From NCBI GenBank assembly GCA_947683625.1, contig CANTUR010000902.1:124001-188000 (forward strand): a stretch of 64,000 nucleotides of DNA. Reading direction: 5' to 3'. The position numbers were made by a program, and so were the translations under genes. Position 1 is the stretch's first letter. Each line of letters begins with the position of its first letter. The notes under the pieces were generated by a model. That model ran no database searches, was not told where the DNA came from, and saw nothing but the letters and a program-made list of their open reading frames with translations. Below are positions 33,021 through 44,687 of this stretch, one piece after another. This DNA is from Mallotus nudiflorus. Its lineage: Eukaryota; Streptophyta; Magnoliopsida; Malpighiales; Euphorbiaceae.

Positions 33021-34630
33021 AAGGTCTAGTAGGACATGTTATAATCCTAAGAGATATGGATTTCTCATAATAGATAATAATGATGTAATGATTGTGGATC
33101 AAAGTGAGCCCATAACCTACTAAAAGGCCATGGAAAGTCCAGACTCTAAGAAATGGTTAGAGGCCATGAAATCAGGAATGCAATCCATGTATCCACCTAC
33201 AGGTTTAAAAACTATTGGGTGCAAATGGGTTTTCAAAATGAAAACTGACATGGATGGCAATGTGCATACCTTTGAAACAAGACTGGTTGTAAAAGGTTTC
33301 AAGCAAACACATCATATAAACTATGATGAAACCTTTTCACTAGTTGTTATTCTTAAGTCTATTCGAATTCTCCTTGATGTAACTACTTACTACAAATATA
33401 TGATATGGCAAATGGATGTCAAAACATCTTTCCTTAATGGAAACCTAATTGAGGATGTGTATATGACACAACCAGAGGGTTTTGTTAATCTTCAGAATAA
33501 TGGAAAGGTTTGCAATCTTTAAAGATCCATTTATGGATTGAAGCAAGCTTCTCAAAGTTAGAATCTTCATTTTGATGAAGCAAATAAAGATTTTGGATTC
33601 ATCAAGAATAAATATGAACCTTATGTTTACAAGAAGGTTAGTAGGAGTGCAATATCTTTTTTTGTGCTATATGTTGATGATATATTACTCATTGGAAATG
33701 ATATTCCTACTTTGCAAAATGTTAAATCATGGTTAGGGAAACATTTCTCAATGAAAGACTTACATGAAGCCGCCTACATTTCAGTCATCAAGATTTATAG
33801 AGATAGATCTAAGAGGCTTATTGGCCTAAGTCAAAGCACTTATATTGACAAGGTATTGAATTGGTTTAGTATGCAAAACTCTAAGAGAAGATTCTTGCTA
33901 ATGTCCTATGACATTAATCTTAGCAAGACTCAATGTCCAATGACATAAAATGAGCGAGATCATATGAGTAAAATACCATATACTTCTGCTATTGGATCTA
34001 TCATGTATGCCATGATATGCACTTAACTAGATGTCTTATATGCTTTAAGCATAACGAGCATATACCAGTCAGACTTGGGTGAAAGTCACTAGATAGCAGT
34101 TAAGAATATCCTTAAATACTTGAGAAGGACTAAAGATGCATTTTTACTATATGGTGGGTAGGAAGATGAGCTAGTTGGAAATGGTTACACATATGTTAGC
34201 TTCCAATATGACAAAGATGACTTTTGATTGTAATAAGGTTATGTGTTTTGTTTAAATGGAGGTGCAATGAACTGGAGATGTTCAAAGCAAGACAGTGTTG
34301 CTGATTCTACAATAGAATCTGAGTACATTAAGAAGTTTATAACTGGATTAGGAGTTTAGTATATCAAATCTAGTGGACTTTTATTGTGATAACATTAGAG
34401 CCATATCATAAGTTAAGGAACACAGATCACATCAACGATCCAAACATATACTCAGGCGTTATCATCTTATTAAAGAGATCATTGAGAGAGGAGACATGAA
34501 GATATGCATAGTACTAATAGATGAAAATGTTGCTGATCCACTAACTAAGCATCTTCCATAAGCCAAGCATGAGAATCATACTAGGTCAATGGGTATAAGA
34601 TACAATATTGATTATGCCTTATGTAATTAG
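33021..34630 (+). pseudogene. Copia element 1 reverse transcriptase and RNase H
   Basis: The RT reads WLEAMKSGMQSM, GCKWVFKMKTDMDGNVHTF, ARLVVKG-like ETRLVVKGFKQT, WQMDVKTSFLNGNLIEDVYM and LYVDDILLIGND, with the YVDD box intact. RNase H remnants follow (MNWRCSKQDSVADSTIESEY at about 34268). Stops at 33522, 33946 and elsewhere, and frameshifts, inactivate it. Confidence 0.88.
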
Positions 34631-34635
34631 GAGAT

Positions 34636-35612
34636 TGTTAGTGATATACCCTAGGTCAATTATGTAATGGTTATAGTTTCACATTGTCATAATTCTATTT
34701 TAATAAAAAAAAAATAGGCATTTTTATTATTACTAGTTAATTATAGTATTATCCTTGATTAATTAATTCTATTAACATCATTAAGTACATGACTTGATAG
34801 TAAAACTCTTAGGTGATACTTGAATTATAATCTAAATATCCCTAGTCAATTATTGTTGTGGAAATAACAATGAATAAAGACTAGTATAAGGTTGACTGAC
34901 GATTAAGTTTTATTAATCATGTATATGAGATATTAAGTCAAACTCATAGTTACATATTTATGGAAATGATGTACTAGATCAACCCACTATCAGATTACCA
35001 CATGGATTATTGTCATAGGTCATTCTCATTATAGTATCATGGATTATTGTCATAGGTAATTCTCATCATAGTATTATTATTTGAATCCTCTAACCTGAGA
35101 TCACATAGTTTCCTGCATAATAAGTTATGTATTTCAACACATCCCTACACCATACTTTAACCAAATGGTAAAACATGTTATGATTGGATATAGAATGAGT
35201 TATGTGAGGAATATGAGTGGTTAAGATGGAATTTGTCATTTAGTTATTTTGAGAAGATATCTATTGGGCCTCTCGATGAGTTGATAAATGCATGGCCATG
35301 CTAGAATGATAAAGAGTTATCAATGCCAGTCTACTTCAAATAATTGAATAATATAAGGATGGCATAATCCATGCCTTATATTCAATTAGGATATCATGTA
35401 ACAAAAGGACTATAATACAAGTTGTGTATTAAATTATATTGGATTATCGGAGTTCACACAACTTGCGTAGTTATAATGCCTTGCTAGAGACCAATTATGA
35501 CTTGTGGGCTAAAATGGGAGTTTTAGACCCATTGCTAATGTTGTGTGAACCTACAAAGTTGTACACTTAGAATAAGCCCAATAATTATCTCTATATAACA
35601 TCAAATAAATAA

Positions 35613-35655
<43 letters not shown>

Positions 35656-36214
35656 TATTTATTTATCTAAGGTTAGAGTTATTTAAATTAAAAAGGAAAG
35701 GATTCTGATTTGGAATTAAAATAAAAATAAAAGAGAAGTTTAAGCTTACCAATAACTATTTTGGTAAGTGGAGATGTATGAAATCATAGAAGGTATGGTT
35801 ATAAATACAACTCATTCTCTAGGGTTTAGTTTAAGAAGGTTAAGCCACCTTTTTTGCTTCTTCTGCCTACACTTCTTTTGTGAAAAGAAAAGACATTGAG
35901 AGAAAATATGTTATGAGACAACAAAGATTCTAGCATGCTTACTTTGCTTTGGATCATCTTGTTCGTGTGGATATCGTATAGGATGTGATCTTTTGGTTAG
36001 ATCTTAATTCGATAAAAGGACAAGAAAAGCTCAAGGTAGGGTGTCATCGGAGTGAATCCCCTTTCTTCTTTCTAACTATCTTGCCTATAGATCATTTTGG
36101 TGAGTGTTTGGAAACCTTCTTAACTAATCTAAGTCAAATTACATGGATCCAAGTTATGGATTTTATGGTTAAAAGATTTGTTTTCCATTATGTTATGTAT
36201 CATAAAACCCAATA
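34636..36214 (+). repeat. 3' LTR of copia element 1
   Basis: It starts TGTTAGTGATATACCCTAGG after the purine-rich TTAGGAGAT and ends CATAAAACCCAATA. It contains a (TA)n run (35613-35652) and an 85-bp segment after it that the 5' LTR lacks. Sequence right of 36214 is chromovirus integrase. Confidence 0.87.
35613..35652. repeat. (TA)n microsatellite in the copia 1 3' LTR
   Basis: An uninterrupted TA run at the same LTR position as 25225-25262. Confidence 0.95.
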
Positions 36215-36960
36215 CTAAGAACATAGGAAAGCAAATTAGGAGGCACTCTTATATACACCATTTTAAAAGGAGTTTTATGAGTGAAAGCATATAACCTGGT
36301 GATGTAACTAAATTCAACCCAAAGAACCCATTGAACCCACTCATTTGGTCTTAAACTAGGAAAATAACACAAGTACATCTCAAGAGTCTAATTCACTACT
36401 TCTGTTTGGCCATCTGTTTAAGGGTGGTATGATAAGTTAAAATTGAAGCTAGTTCCTTATAATTTGAAGAGCTCTTTCTAAAAAGCACTTAGAAAAAGTG
36501 GAGTCCTAATCACATATAATAGAGATTGGCATGCCATGTAATTTTAATTAAACACATTTTTAAAGAATGTTTAAGCCACTTTTAATGTAGGGACTGTCTT
36601 CCCCTTAGATGGGGAAAACCATTAATAAAATCCATAGAAATATCTATCCATACCTGTGTAGGAATAGGTTATGGTTGGAGAACCAACTAGCTTTTAATGA
36701 TCTATTTTATGGTGTTGACAAACATTTCATTGCTTGATGCAACCTAGCGCAGCCTTCCTTATTTACTTTCGATAAAACACCACTTTTACCTAATGAAGAG
36801 TTTTGTAAAGACCCTCATACCCCACATTATGAATTTCTTTAAAAATAATAGGAATAAGACATAAGTTTGATGGAAGAAAGATACGCTCCTTAAAGAATAT
36901 TACACTATTGTAATTTTCCCATGGACCAATAGCCACTCCTTGCTCATACAAATGATGAAT
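36215..36960 (-). pseudogene. Chromovirus integrase core
   Basis: Clearest is 36215-36378, minus strand: LCYFPSLRPNEWVQWVLWVEF, then TRLYAFTHKTPFKMVYIRVPP and LLSYVLS. This matches the YNT..HSS...TPFEALYGRPPP block. The remainder, to 36960, holds damaged zinc-finger and core sequence. About 30 residues expected between LLSYVLS and the piece at 24286 are missing. Confidence 0.8.
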
Positions 36961-38300
36961 TCTTTACAAATCTAGATGCCATTGATTCTCACTCTTGATG
37001 GACTCCAATCGTTGAGGTAAGGGACTAGAGACTGCACTGAATTCCCCTTGTATGTCTCTTCTTAATAAGGCATCTACTACCATATTATTCTTGCCCTTGT
37101 TATGTTGGATGGAGAAGCCATAACCTATTAGTTTAAGTAGCAATTTCATTGTGGCTCAATCATTATTCATTAATTCTAAAGAAATTTAAGGTTTTGTTTA
37201 TTAATTTGAACCATAAAATAATGCCTAAGAAAGTAAGATCGCCATTTGTTTCACTACCAAAACAAGTGCCATAAGTTTTTTTTCATAAGTGGATAGGAAA
37301 AGATGTTTACCCTTCAATGTATTGCTAAAATAAGCAATGGGTCTTTGTTATTGCATTAGGACAACTCCCTATCTATTTCTTGAAGCATCACATTCCATTA
37401 CTAATAAAAGCTAAAAAATTGGCAAGGCTAAAATTGGAGCTTGCATCATGGTTTATTTCAATAACTCTAATGCTTCTTATGCCTTATGAGACTAAGGAAA
37501 AGCTTTTTTTTTTCTTTTTTGCAACATGTTAGTTAAAGGAGATGTAACCTTGCAATAAACGTATGATAATAACTTGTTAGTCCAAGGAAACCCCTCAAAG
37601 CTTTGATAGTTATTAGCTTTGGCCATTCCATTATTTCTTGTATTTTATTTGGATCCACCTTTACTCCTTTTTTATAAATAATATGCCTTAAGTATTTGAT
37701 TTGGGTTTGTTTAAATTGATATTTTTCTTTTCTCAATGCCAGATGGTAAGCTCGTAAAATGGAAATTGTAATTCTAACATGTTTTAAATGTTTAACCCAT
37801 GTACTAGTATAATTTAAAATGTCATTAAAGGATACCAAAATGAATTTTCTTAGATGGTGAGTGCGGAAGGCTATTTTGTGTACATCAAGAGGATCCATTC
37901 TTATTTGAAATTACCATATTTGAAGTCTAATTTGGTGAAGAATTTGGCACCATGTAGCTTATCTAATAATTCATCTATAACTAGAATTAGAAACTTATCT
38001 TTGACTATCACTCGGTTCAATGCTCGATATTCCACCCAAAACCTCTAAGACTTATTATATTTTCATGCTAATAGTACTAAAGAGGAAAATGGACTTTGAC
38101 TGGGTTGAATTATTCCCTATGATAACATCTCCTCCACCATATGTTTAATCTCTTATTTCTAGAAATGCAAGTATTAATAAGGCATACACAGATTGGTCCT
38201 ACCCTTAGCTGAAGAGGTATCCTGTGATCATATGGGCATGGTGGCAGTAATCCCATAGGTGACTAAAATAAATCACTAAACTCACTAAGTAAGGGCCCTA
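36961..38300 (-). pseudogene. Chromovirus reverse transcriptase and RNase H
   Basis: RT on the minus strand reads VHKIAFRTHHLRKFILVSFNDIL. The roughly 30 residues normally between AFRTH and LRKF, which include MPFGLTNAPATF, are missing. The catalytic box is FNDIL instead of FDDIL (AAT codon at plus 37824-37826). LRHIIYKKGVKVDPNKI and LRGFLGLTSYYHTFI follow. RNase H ends with KLIGYGFSIQHNKGKNNMVV and DALLRRD near 36990-37149. Many stops. Confidence 0.85.
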
Positions 38301-38880
38301 TTCCATCAGTCAGTGACTCTTGATAAATCCTTTATTCTTATTGGATTACCCACAACTATAAGATAATTCCCTACCATCACTTTGCCTTAATGTTCTAGGG
38401 ATAGTATCACCTTTAAGGCCTCAAAGTTCTACGGTGGTTAAACCTTGTAGCATCACTTGTTGACCATTTATCATGAATGACATTTGTATCCTTCTAAAAT
38501 CCTATAAAATTATACCAAAGGTGCATAACCATTCTACTCCTAAAACAATATCACAACTTTCTAAAGGAAGTAAGAAAAAATCCACCTCAATTTTGATGTC
38601 TTATAAGGTTAGTTTTACTCATTTACATCATCTAGGAATTGACAATCAATCCCCACTGGCAACCAGTATGTTGAACAAACAACTTCTTTCTAGCTTAATT
38701 TCATTGATTTTGGCAAATTTTTAGTGCAAAACATTATGAGTGGAATTAAAATCAATCAAAATCGTTAATGGAATCTTATTAATCTATGAGTGGACCTGCA
38801 TGGTTTGTGGAGCTTAAATATCAGCCAAATCATATAGAGAAGTAGTGGGTGTTTCTTTTATATACATTTCTCATATGACT
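38301..38880 (-). pseudogene. Chromovirus protease
   Basis: The minus strand reads QTMQVHS, ILIDFNSTHNVLH (family form LIDSGSTHNF, with the active-site SG changed to FN), then KIEVDFFLLPLESCDIVLGV and EWLCTFGIIL, DFRRIQMSF. The order is typical of Tekay/Del-type chromoviruses. Confidence 0.8.
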
Positions 38881-39765
38881 TCTTCACCCTCCTCAACTAT
38901 TTCAATGAAGAATAATTTCTTGCATTTACAACCCACCATATACTTTTTATCACAGTTGTTGCACAACCCTTGCTCTTATTGCCTTTAGAGTTCAATTAGT
39001 GTTAACTTACATATTAGAAAACTCCCTCTGGATTAGTGCAAACTCAAAAGGAGAATGCTAGATTGATGGAGCACCTTATTTCCTAGGCCTTGACTTTATA
39101 GTTTCATGCTAACCCAATTGCAATAGATAGATTTTAAGGGTTTTGAGCTCTCGCATCATTCATTAGCCCATCCTTCAATCCATTATAAAACACTCAACCT
39201 CTTATGTATATGTTAAAGAACCAACCTATGCTAAAAGTCTCTTAAACTGAATATGATAATATGAAATAGTTCCCATATGCTTAAGTTTGCATAAGTCTCC
39301 AAAGAAATCTTCATATTCAATTATAATAAACCTCTATGGCAATCTTGCCTTTAATCCATCCCAGGTAACCAAGTGACCTTGATTCTTGCATCGTTGGAAC
39401 CACATTTGAGGATTCTTTTCTAAGTAATAGGTTACTAATTTGACATGATCCTCCAATGATGTTCATTGAAATTCAAATAATTGTTTTACATGGAAAATCC
39501 ATAAAGATGGATCTTTCATGCCATAATAGCGAGGAAAATAAAGCTCTGCAAGCTTAGGAGCAACTATTCCACCCCTATACCTAGCACCACCTTGTCCATA
39601 TGGTCCCCAATTCCTATTGATAGGAACCTTCTTTTGCCAAGCCTAATTAGGATTTTATTGCACCCATTAGCTCCTCCATTTGCTTAAGAAGTCTTTCTTG
39701 ACTTGAACTTAAGTTGTTAACCTAATTTTCAAGCCGTTGGAATTATTGATCATTAGCCATAATCA
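38881..39765 (-). pseudogene. Chromovirus gag
   Basis: The zinc-knuckle end reads GLCNNCDKKYMVGCKCKKLFF on the minus strand near 38910-38975, a variant of CYKCDEKF..GHRCK with the His lost. Upstream gag sequence includes RILKCGSNDARIKVTWLPGM. Stops are frequent and the start is unclear. Confidence 0.72.
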
Positions 39766-39777
39766 GCTCTAATACCA
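39766..39777 (-). other. Primer binding site of the chromovirus
   Basis: The minus strand reads TGGTATTAGAGC, one base from the initiator-methionine tRNA PBS TGGTATCAGAGC. It lies 3 bp inside the 5' LTR edge. Confidence 0.8.
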
Positions 39778-39780
39778 TGC

Positions 39781-39959
39781 TATCGCATTTTAAGTTGATG
39801 GCACATCCTTACCCCATTGCTCGCCCTCGACCTCACCCTCAAGCTATATTGCTAAGACTATTTATTGAGTATAAGGAAAAGAATTTTGAAAGAAAAAAAT
39901 AAAGAAAATTTTTTAAAAGTGTTTTCATTTAATGATTTCATTGCTTAAGAACAAAGAAA
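39781..39959 (-). repeat. 5' LTR of the chromovirus, inner part
   Basis: It matches 23370-23570 of the 3' LTR. The LTR is cut here by copia element 2 and resumes at 44452. Confidence 0.82.
39955..39959. other. Target-site duplication AGAAA (left) of copia element 2
   Basis: AGAAA here and at 44447-44451 immediately flank the LTR termini TGTTAAAA and CTCAACA. Confidence 0.88.
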
Positions 39960-40451
39960 TGTTAAAAATCATTACTCATATAAAGGCTTAGAAGCAATTT
40001 TCCTAAGCCTAATTGATTTTCTAGAAGAACTTAACAAGCAAGCAAAGCAATATCACTCTTTTGCAAAGCAATCATTTTTTCTTGATTAGCAAGTTTAAAC
40101 AATGGTTATAAATGGCCTCTTTTGCATGGCAACATTGTGTTGTGTGTGCATGAAGTGAGAGCAAATCATAAGTGGGTCTTTTGTGCATTTTGAAAATAAA
40201 AAAAGTGAGTTATGTGCTATGTATTTAGTTTAGTTCATGTAAAGTGAGAGTGAGTGTGTGGAACTAGTGTATGAATATTATAGCAAGTTTCCAAGAGTGA
40301 TAACATTTTTTAGGTTTAGGTTGTATAAAATTTTCTTGTAATAATGACTTTACATTTAGTGAAAAATATTTATTGTTCACTATTTTACTGTCCTATTATT
40401 CATGTGCTAATAATTATTTTATTGTTAATTTTATATAAATCTAACTTAACA
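39960..40451 (+). repeat. 5' LTR of copia element 2
   Basis: Starts TGTTAAAAATCATTACTC and ends TAACTTAACA. It aligns along its length with 43948-44446. The PBS-like TAGCATCAGAGCC follows at 40454. Confidence 0.92.
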
Positions 40452-41870
40452 AGTAGCATCAGAGCCTACTTGGTCGAGGGTCTGGCTATTGGCATTTTAC
40501 ATACAAAAGCAGTTATACATAGGAGATTTTCTATATGCACAATTTGGAACTGTGAAGCTCATTAGATCAGAACCAGACTTGTTTAGTGAAATGCAAGGCT
40601 ACAAAATCCAAGCCACTATGGTAGAATCTGGTAATGTCATGTTATTAAAAATTAAATAATAATAATTATGGCATATGGAGGACTTGCATGGAATCATACA
40701 TGTAAGGTCAATACCTTTGGGAGCTTATTATTGGGACTGAGATTACATCAGCACTACCAGATAATAATGCTAGCAATCTAAAAAAATAGAGAATTAAAGA
40801 TGTGAAAGCCATGTTTTCCATCAAAACAACCATTGAAGAGGAGATGATAGAGCACATCAGGGATGCTACCACACCAAAGGAAGCTTTGGATTCTCTTGCT
40901 TTGCGGGTCTCAAAAAAGAATGATGCTAGACTTCAACTGCTAAAAAATGAACTAATGTCTATCCCATAAAAGGATATGACAATTAGTCAATATTTTACTA
41001 AGGTGAAGTCCTTATTTTCAGAAATTATTGAATTGGATGAGACATCCAAAATATCCAACAACAAAATAAAGAGAATCATCATTCATGGACTATAACCTCG
41101 GTACCATAATTTTATGGTTGCAGTTCAAGGTTGGCCCATATAAGCCTCTATTGAAGAGTTGGAGAATTGTTGATAAGTTAATAAAATCTAGCAAAACAAA
41201 TGGCTAGAGTCTCCTAGAATAATAAAGAGATGACACTCTTTACCAACAAAAAGAATTAACCTCATGGTAAGAATAGAGGGAAGACTTGAGGTATTATCTA
41301 ATGAGAGGAGGCTCAATGAAAGCAGTAACACAACAATCAATAGTCTAAGAATTTTAAATATTATAATGGTGAGTGTTTCAACTATGGAAAGAAAAGACAC
41401 TATTCTAAAGATTACTAGTCTAAGAATAAAAATGTTAAGAGCAATGTAGCAACAATAAGCAATAGCCACTAGGACGAATCATAGTGGGATGCTGAAGCAT
41501 TGTTCGTGGAAATAATGTAAGTGGAAAAGTGTTCGGTTCAGAGATTTTGGAAGTCTCTAGTTTTATGGCTACCACAATAGCATAAGAAGAAGAGCAAATA
41601 TCTAGTGCTTCCAGTTCTTATAGAATTGAATATATGAAGTGTTGGATCTTTATTTTTGGTTGTTCCAGTCATATAACAGGAGATAGAAGCAAGCTCTATA
41701 ATGCTTTAGAGTACAAAGGCAAGTGAGTTATGGTAACTACAAATAACTCATAATTACTAACCACTCACATTGGTGACATAGTAATCACTTCCTATTCAAA
41801 TCAACAACATGTGCAGTTAGGGGATGTATACAAAGTATAAGGTATAAAGATGAATATTTTGCCAGTTTTC
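40452..41870 (+). pseudogene. Copia element 2 gag and protease
   Basis: Gag blocks include KAMFSIKTTIEEEMIEHIRD, TPKEALDSLALRV, DMTISQYFTKVKSLFSEI and IIIHGL before a stop, followed by YHNFMVAVQGWP. The zinc knuckle reads CFNYGKKRHYSKDY with one Cys and Gly lost. Protease follows: FGCSSHITGDRSKL (near 41660), where DSGCS-type sequence is expected. Stops are frequent. Confidence 0.8.
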
Positions 41871-41989
41871 AGAGTTGATTGATTCTGGTAACTCTGTTGT
41901 GTTTAACCCTAAAAATGTTAAGGTTTGTCAATAAGTTAAAATAGTTGACATACTAATAATGAAGGGACCAAAGGTGCATTCTATATATG

Positions 41990-42900
41990 TCTTGTTAGCA
42001 AAAGATGCTTACAAGGAAAAAAAAAAGGTGGTGATACAACTGACTTGTGGCATGCATGGCTGGGATATGTCAACTATCATAAGCTAAAGATAATGATGAG
42101 CAAGTCCTTATTAAGAAGGCTACCTAATCTTGATATTCATACTAATATGGTTTGTGTTAGATGTCAATATGGAAAGGCACACTAACTTCTATATGAGAAG
42201 TCATCATTTATAGTCAAATAACCTCCAACATTAATTCGCTCATATGTGTTTAGGAAAGTGAGTTAGTCATTAATCAATGGTATGCACTATATCATGACAT
42301 TTATTTATTATTATTCAAGGTATGTCTGGGTTTATTTTATAAAAGAAAAAATTTAAAACTTTAGCAAAATTCAAAGAATTCAAGCTGATGGATGCAAGTT
42401 AAGTTGGGAGCAAAATCTAGTGTCTTCATACTAATAATAGGGAAAAATACATCTATGATGAGTTCTTAAGTTATCTTGTCCAATGCAAGATTAGGTGGCA
42501 ATTGACTTGTACAAACACACTATAATAAATTAGTGTTGTAGAGAGAAAGAACAAGCATGTAGTAGAAATATGCAGGAGTATGTTACATGCTAAGAATGTT
42601 CCTGAGAGATTTTGGGCAAGTGCATGAGAACAATATGGGATATGAAACCTAAGGTGAGCCACTTTAAAGTATTTGGTTATGTATGCTATGTATTTATACC
42701 TAATCATATATGTTGCAAGTTCAACAAGAAAGTAATTAAATGTATCTTTATAGGCTATGCTAAGAAGATAAAAGGATGGAGATGTTGTGATGCTAAAATT
42801 GGCAAATGTTATGTCTCATGAAATGTTATATTTGATAAGAAATTATCATGGTAGACACCATATCATATTGCACTTCCTCACTCTAATAAAGAAGAATAAT
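41990..42900 (+). pseudogene. Copia element 2 integrase
   Basis: DLWHAWLGYVNYHKLKIMM and VRCQYGKAH form the gag-pre-integrase block. Core remnants include MTFIYYYSRYVWVYFIKEK. The C-terminal part reads VSHFKVFGYVCYVFIPNH, FNKKVIKCIFIGYAKKIKGW. The D,D,E core is incomplete. Confidence 0.78.
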
Positions 42901-42949
42901 TGCACGAAAAGTATGAATCTGATTTGAGTTTATATGTCAAATCTCGAGA

Positions 42950-43900
42950 AGGGAAGATAGAAATAATCCTTGCTTATGTTGATGATCTCATCATCATTGT
43001 AGATGATATTAATGAGATCCATCAAACCAACAAAATTCTATCAATTCAGTTTTAAATGGAAGAACTTAGGGAGCTAAAGCTCCTTGTTGGATTGGAAGTG
43101 GAGCACATAAGAGAAAGGTTGTTCCTAAGTCAGGAGAAACATTCAAGGAATCTTCTTTAAAAGTATAGAATGCTTGACTGCAAAGCTCTTGCTCTTCCAA
43201 CAGAGGTGAATGCAAAATTAAGCATTATAGAAGGCAAAAATTTACAAGATTAGTGATGTATCGATAAATAGTTGGCAGTCTGATCAATCTGACATTAATA
43301 AGGATAACGATTGCATTTACAGTTAGACTAGGCAATTGGTTCACACAAACTCTAAAAAAAGCCTCACGTGGAAGTAGTTTGGAAAATTTTAAGATAGATC
43401 AAAGGAACACTTGATCTCGAGTTATTTTGTAAAAGTAAAATAACTTACAAGTTGAAAGGACAATGTGATGCTGATTATGCTAGTGATTATGATACATAGA
43501 AATCAACCACTAGTTATGCATTTAGTTTAGGTTCCAGAGTTGTTACTTGATGTAATAAAAAATAACTAACAGTGTCACTCTTAACAATAGAGGCTAAGTA
43601 TCGTGTAGCTATAATGGCATCTTAAGAAATTATGTGGATAATACAGTTGTTGGAAAATTTACACCAACCAGTTCATTGTTCAATACCACTATACTATGAT
43701 AATTAATCGGTTTTTTATTTAGTTAAGAACCCATTGTTTCATGCTAGAACAAAGCATGTGGAGGTGTAATCTCATGTTATTAGGGAAAAGGCTTTAACAT
43801 GAGAGATTAAAGTAATTTAAGTAAAGATAGAAGAACAACTAGCTGACATTTTCGTAAAAGCCTTAGTAATGAAAAATTAGAAGAATTTCAAAAAGAACTT
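42950..43900 (+). pseudogene. Copia element 2 RT C-terminal half and RNase H
   Basis: ILAYVDDLIIIVDDINEIHQ holds the YVDD box only about 60 bp after the integrase tail. The preceding RT fingers and palm (about 180 residues, including WVFK and MDVK) are missing. RNase H reads KGQCDADYASDYDT, then a stop, STTSYAFSLGS and LTIEAKYRVAIMAS. It ends with YDN and TKHVEV and a degenerate tail. Confidence 0.82.
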
Positions 43901-43947
43901 AGCATTACTTCAAGAAAGAAGATTGAAGATAATAGTAATGAGGGGAG

Positions 43948-44446
43948 TGTTAAAAATTATTACTAATATAAAAGCTCATAAACAATTGTCCCTAGCCCAA
44001 TTAATTTTCTATAAGAACTTATTAAGCAAGCAAAGCAACGTCACTCTCTTGCAAACTTCAATAGAAAGTTGGCAAATTGCAAAGATTGTGACAAAAGCAA
44101 TCATTCGCTTGATTGGCAAGTTTAAACAATGGCTATAAATAGCCACTTTTGTATGACAGCATTGTTTTGAATGTGCATTAAGTGAAACCAAATCATAAGT
44201 GGGTGTTGTATGCATTTTGAAAGTAAAAAAAGTTAGTTGTGTGTTGTGTGTTTAGTTTAGTTCATGCAACGTGAGCGTGTTGTACTAGTGTGTGAGTGTT
44301 GTAGCAAGTGTCTAAGAGTGAATAATTTTTTTGGGTTGTATAAAATTTTTTTGTAATAGTAATTTTATATTTAATGAAAAATATTTATTATTCACTATTT
44401 TATTATCTTATTATTCAAGTTAATTTTGTACAACTAAAACTCAACA
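43948..44446 (+). repeat. 3' LTR of copia element 2
   Basis: Preceded by the purine-rich GAGGGGAG, starts TGTTAAAAATTATTAC and ends AACTCAACA. Confidence 0.92.
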
Positions 44447-44451
44447 AGAAA
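44447..44451. other. Target-site duplication AGAAA (right) of copia element 2
   Basis: Matches 39955-39959. Confidence 0.88.
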
Positions 44452-44687
44452 TTTATAGCTTACAGACTCAAGAACTTCGAGAATAAATAGCAACAACTAC
44501 AAGAAAATAGCAATTGAAAGACCAAAAAATATCTAGCTAAAGAATAGTTCATACGTCAACCATTCTCTAACCCACTATTGCTAGTTATTTAGACTGACTC
44601 AATAATCTAAAATAACATCAACCCACTACTACTAGTTATTTGGACTGGCTCAATAATCTAAAACAATAGAAATTGTTACACATGACA
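44452..44687 (-). repeat. 5' LTR of the chromovirus, outer part
   Basis: Continues the LTR interrupted at 39959 and matches 23570-23803. Its outer edge (minus TGTCATG) abuts TNL coding sequence at 44688. Confidence 0.85.

Larger units (their letters stand above)
24287..36214 (+). mobile_element. Ty1/copia element 1, nested in the chromovirus integrase
   Basis: It has two LTRs (24287-25745 and 34636-36214), a PBS and plus-strand gag-pol (30770-34630). The 5' LTR lacks its first 44 bp compared with the 3' LTR, and part of the integrase between the two halves is missing. A deletion therefore crossed the left junction. The internal region has a related minus-strand LTR at 28278-30562. Confidence 0.85.
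39960..44446 (+). mobile_element. Ty1/copia element 2, complete ends, internally deleted
   Basis: The element is 4.49 kb with LTRs of 492 bp (39960-40451) and 499 bp (43948-44446), TG...CA ends and a 5-bp target duplication. PBS and PPT are in place. The order of domains is gag, protease, integrase, RT, RNase H. The polyprotein is full of stops and lacks the N-terminal half of RT. It inserted into the chromovirus 5' LTR, so it is younger than that element. Confidence 0.92.
23370..44687 (-). mobile_element. Chromovirus-type Ty3/gypsy element, composite with two nested copia elements
   Basis: LTR ends are at 23370/23803 and 39781/44687. The PPT is at 23804 and the PBS at 39766-39777. Internal coding reads right to left: gag, protease, RT, RNase H, integrase. 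Two later insertions, at 24287-36214 and 39960-44446, supply three quarters of the length. Without them the element is about 4.9 kb, shorter than usual because of internal deletions. It inserted into the last exon of the TNL. Confidence 0.82.
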
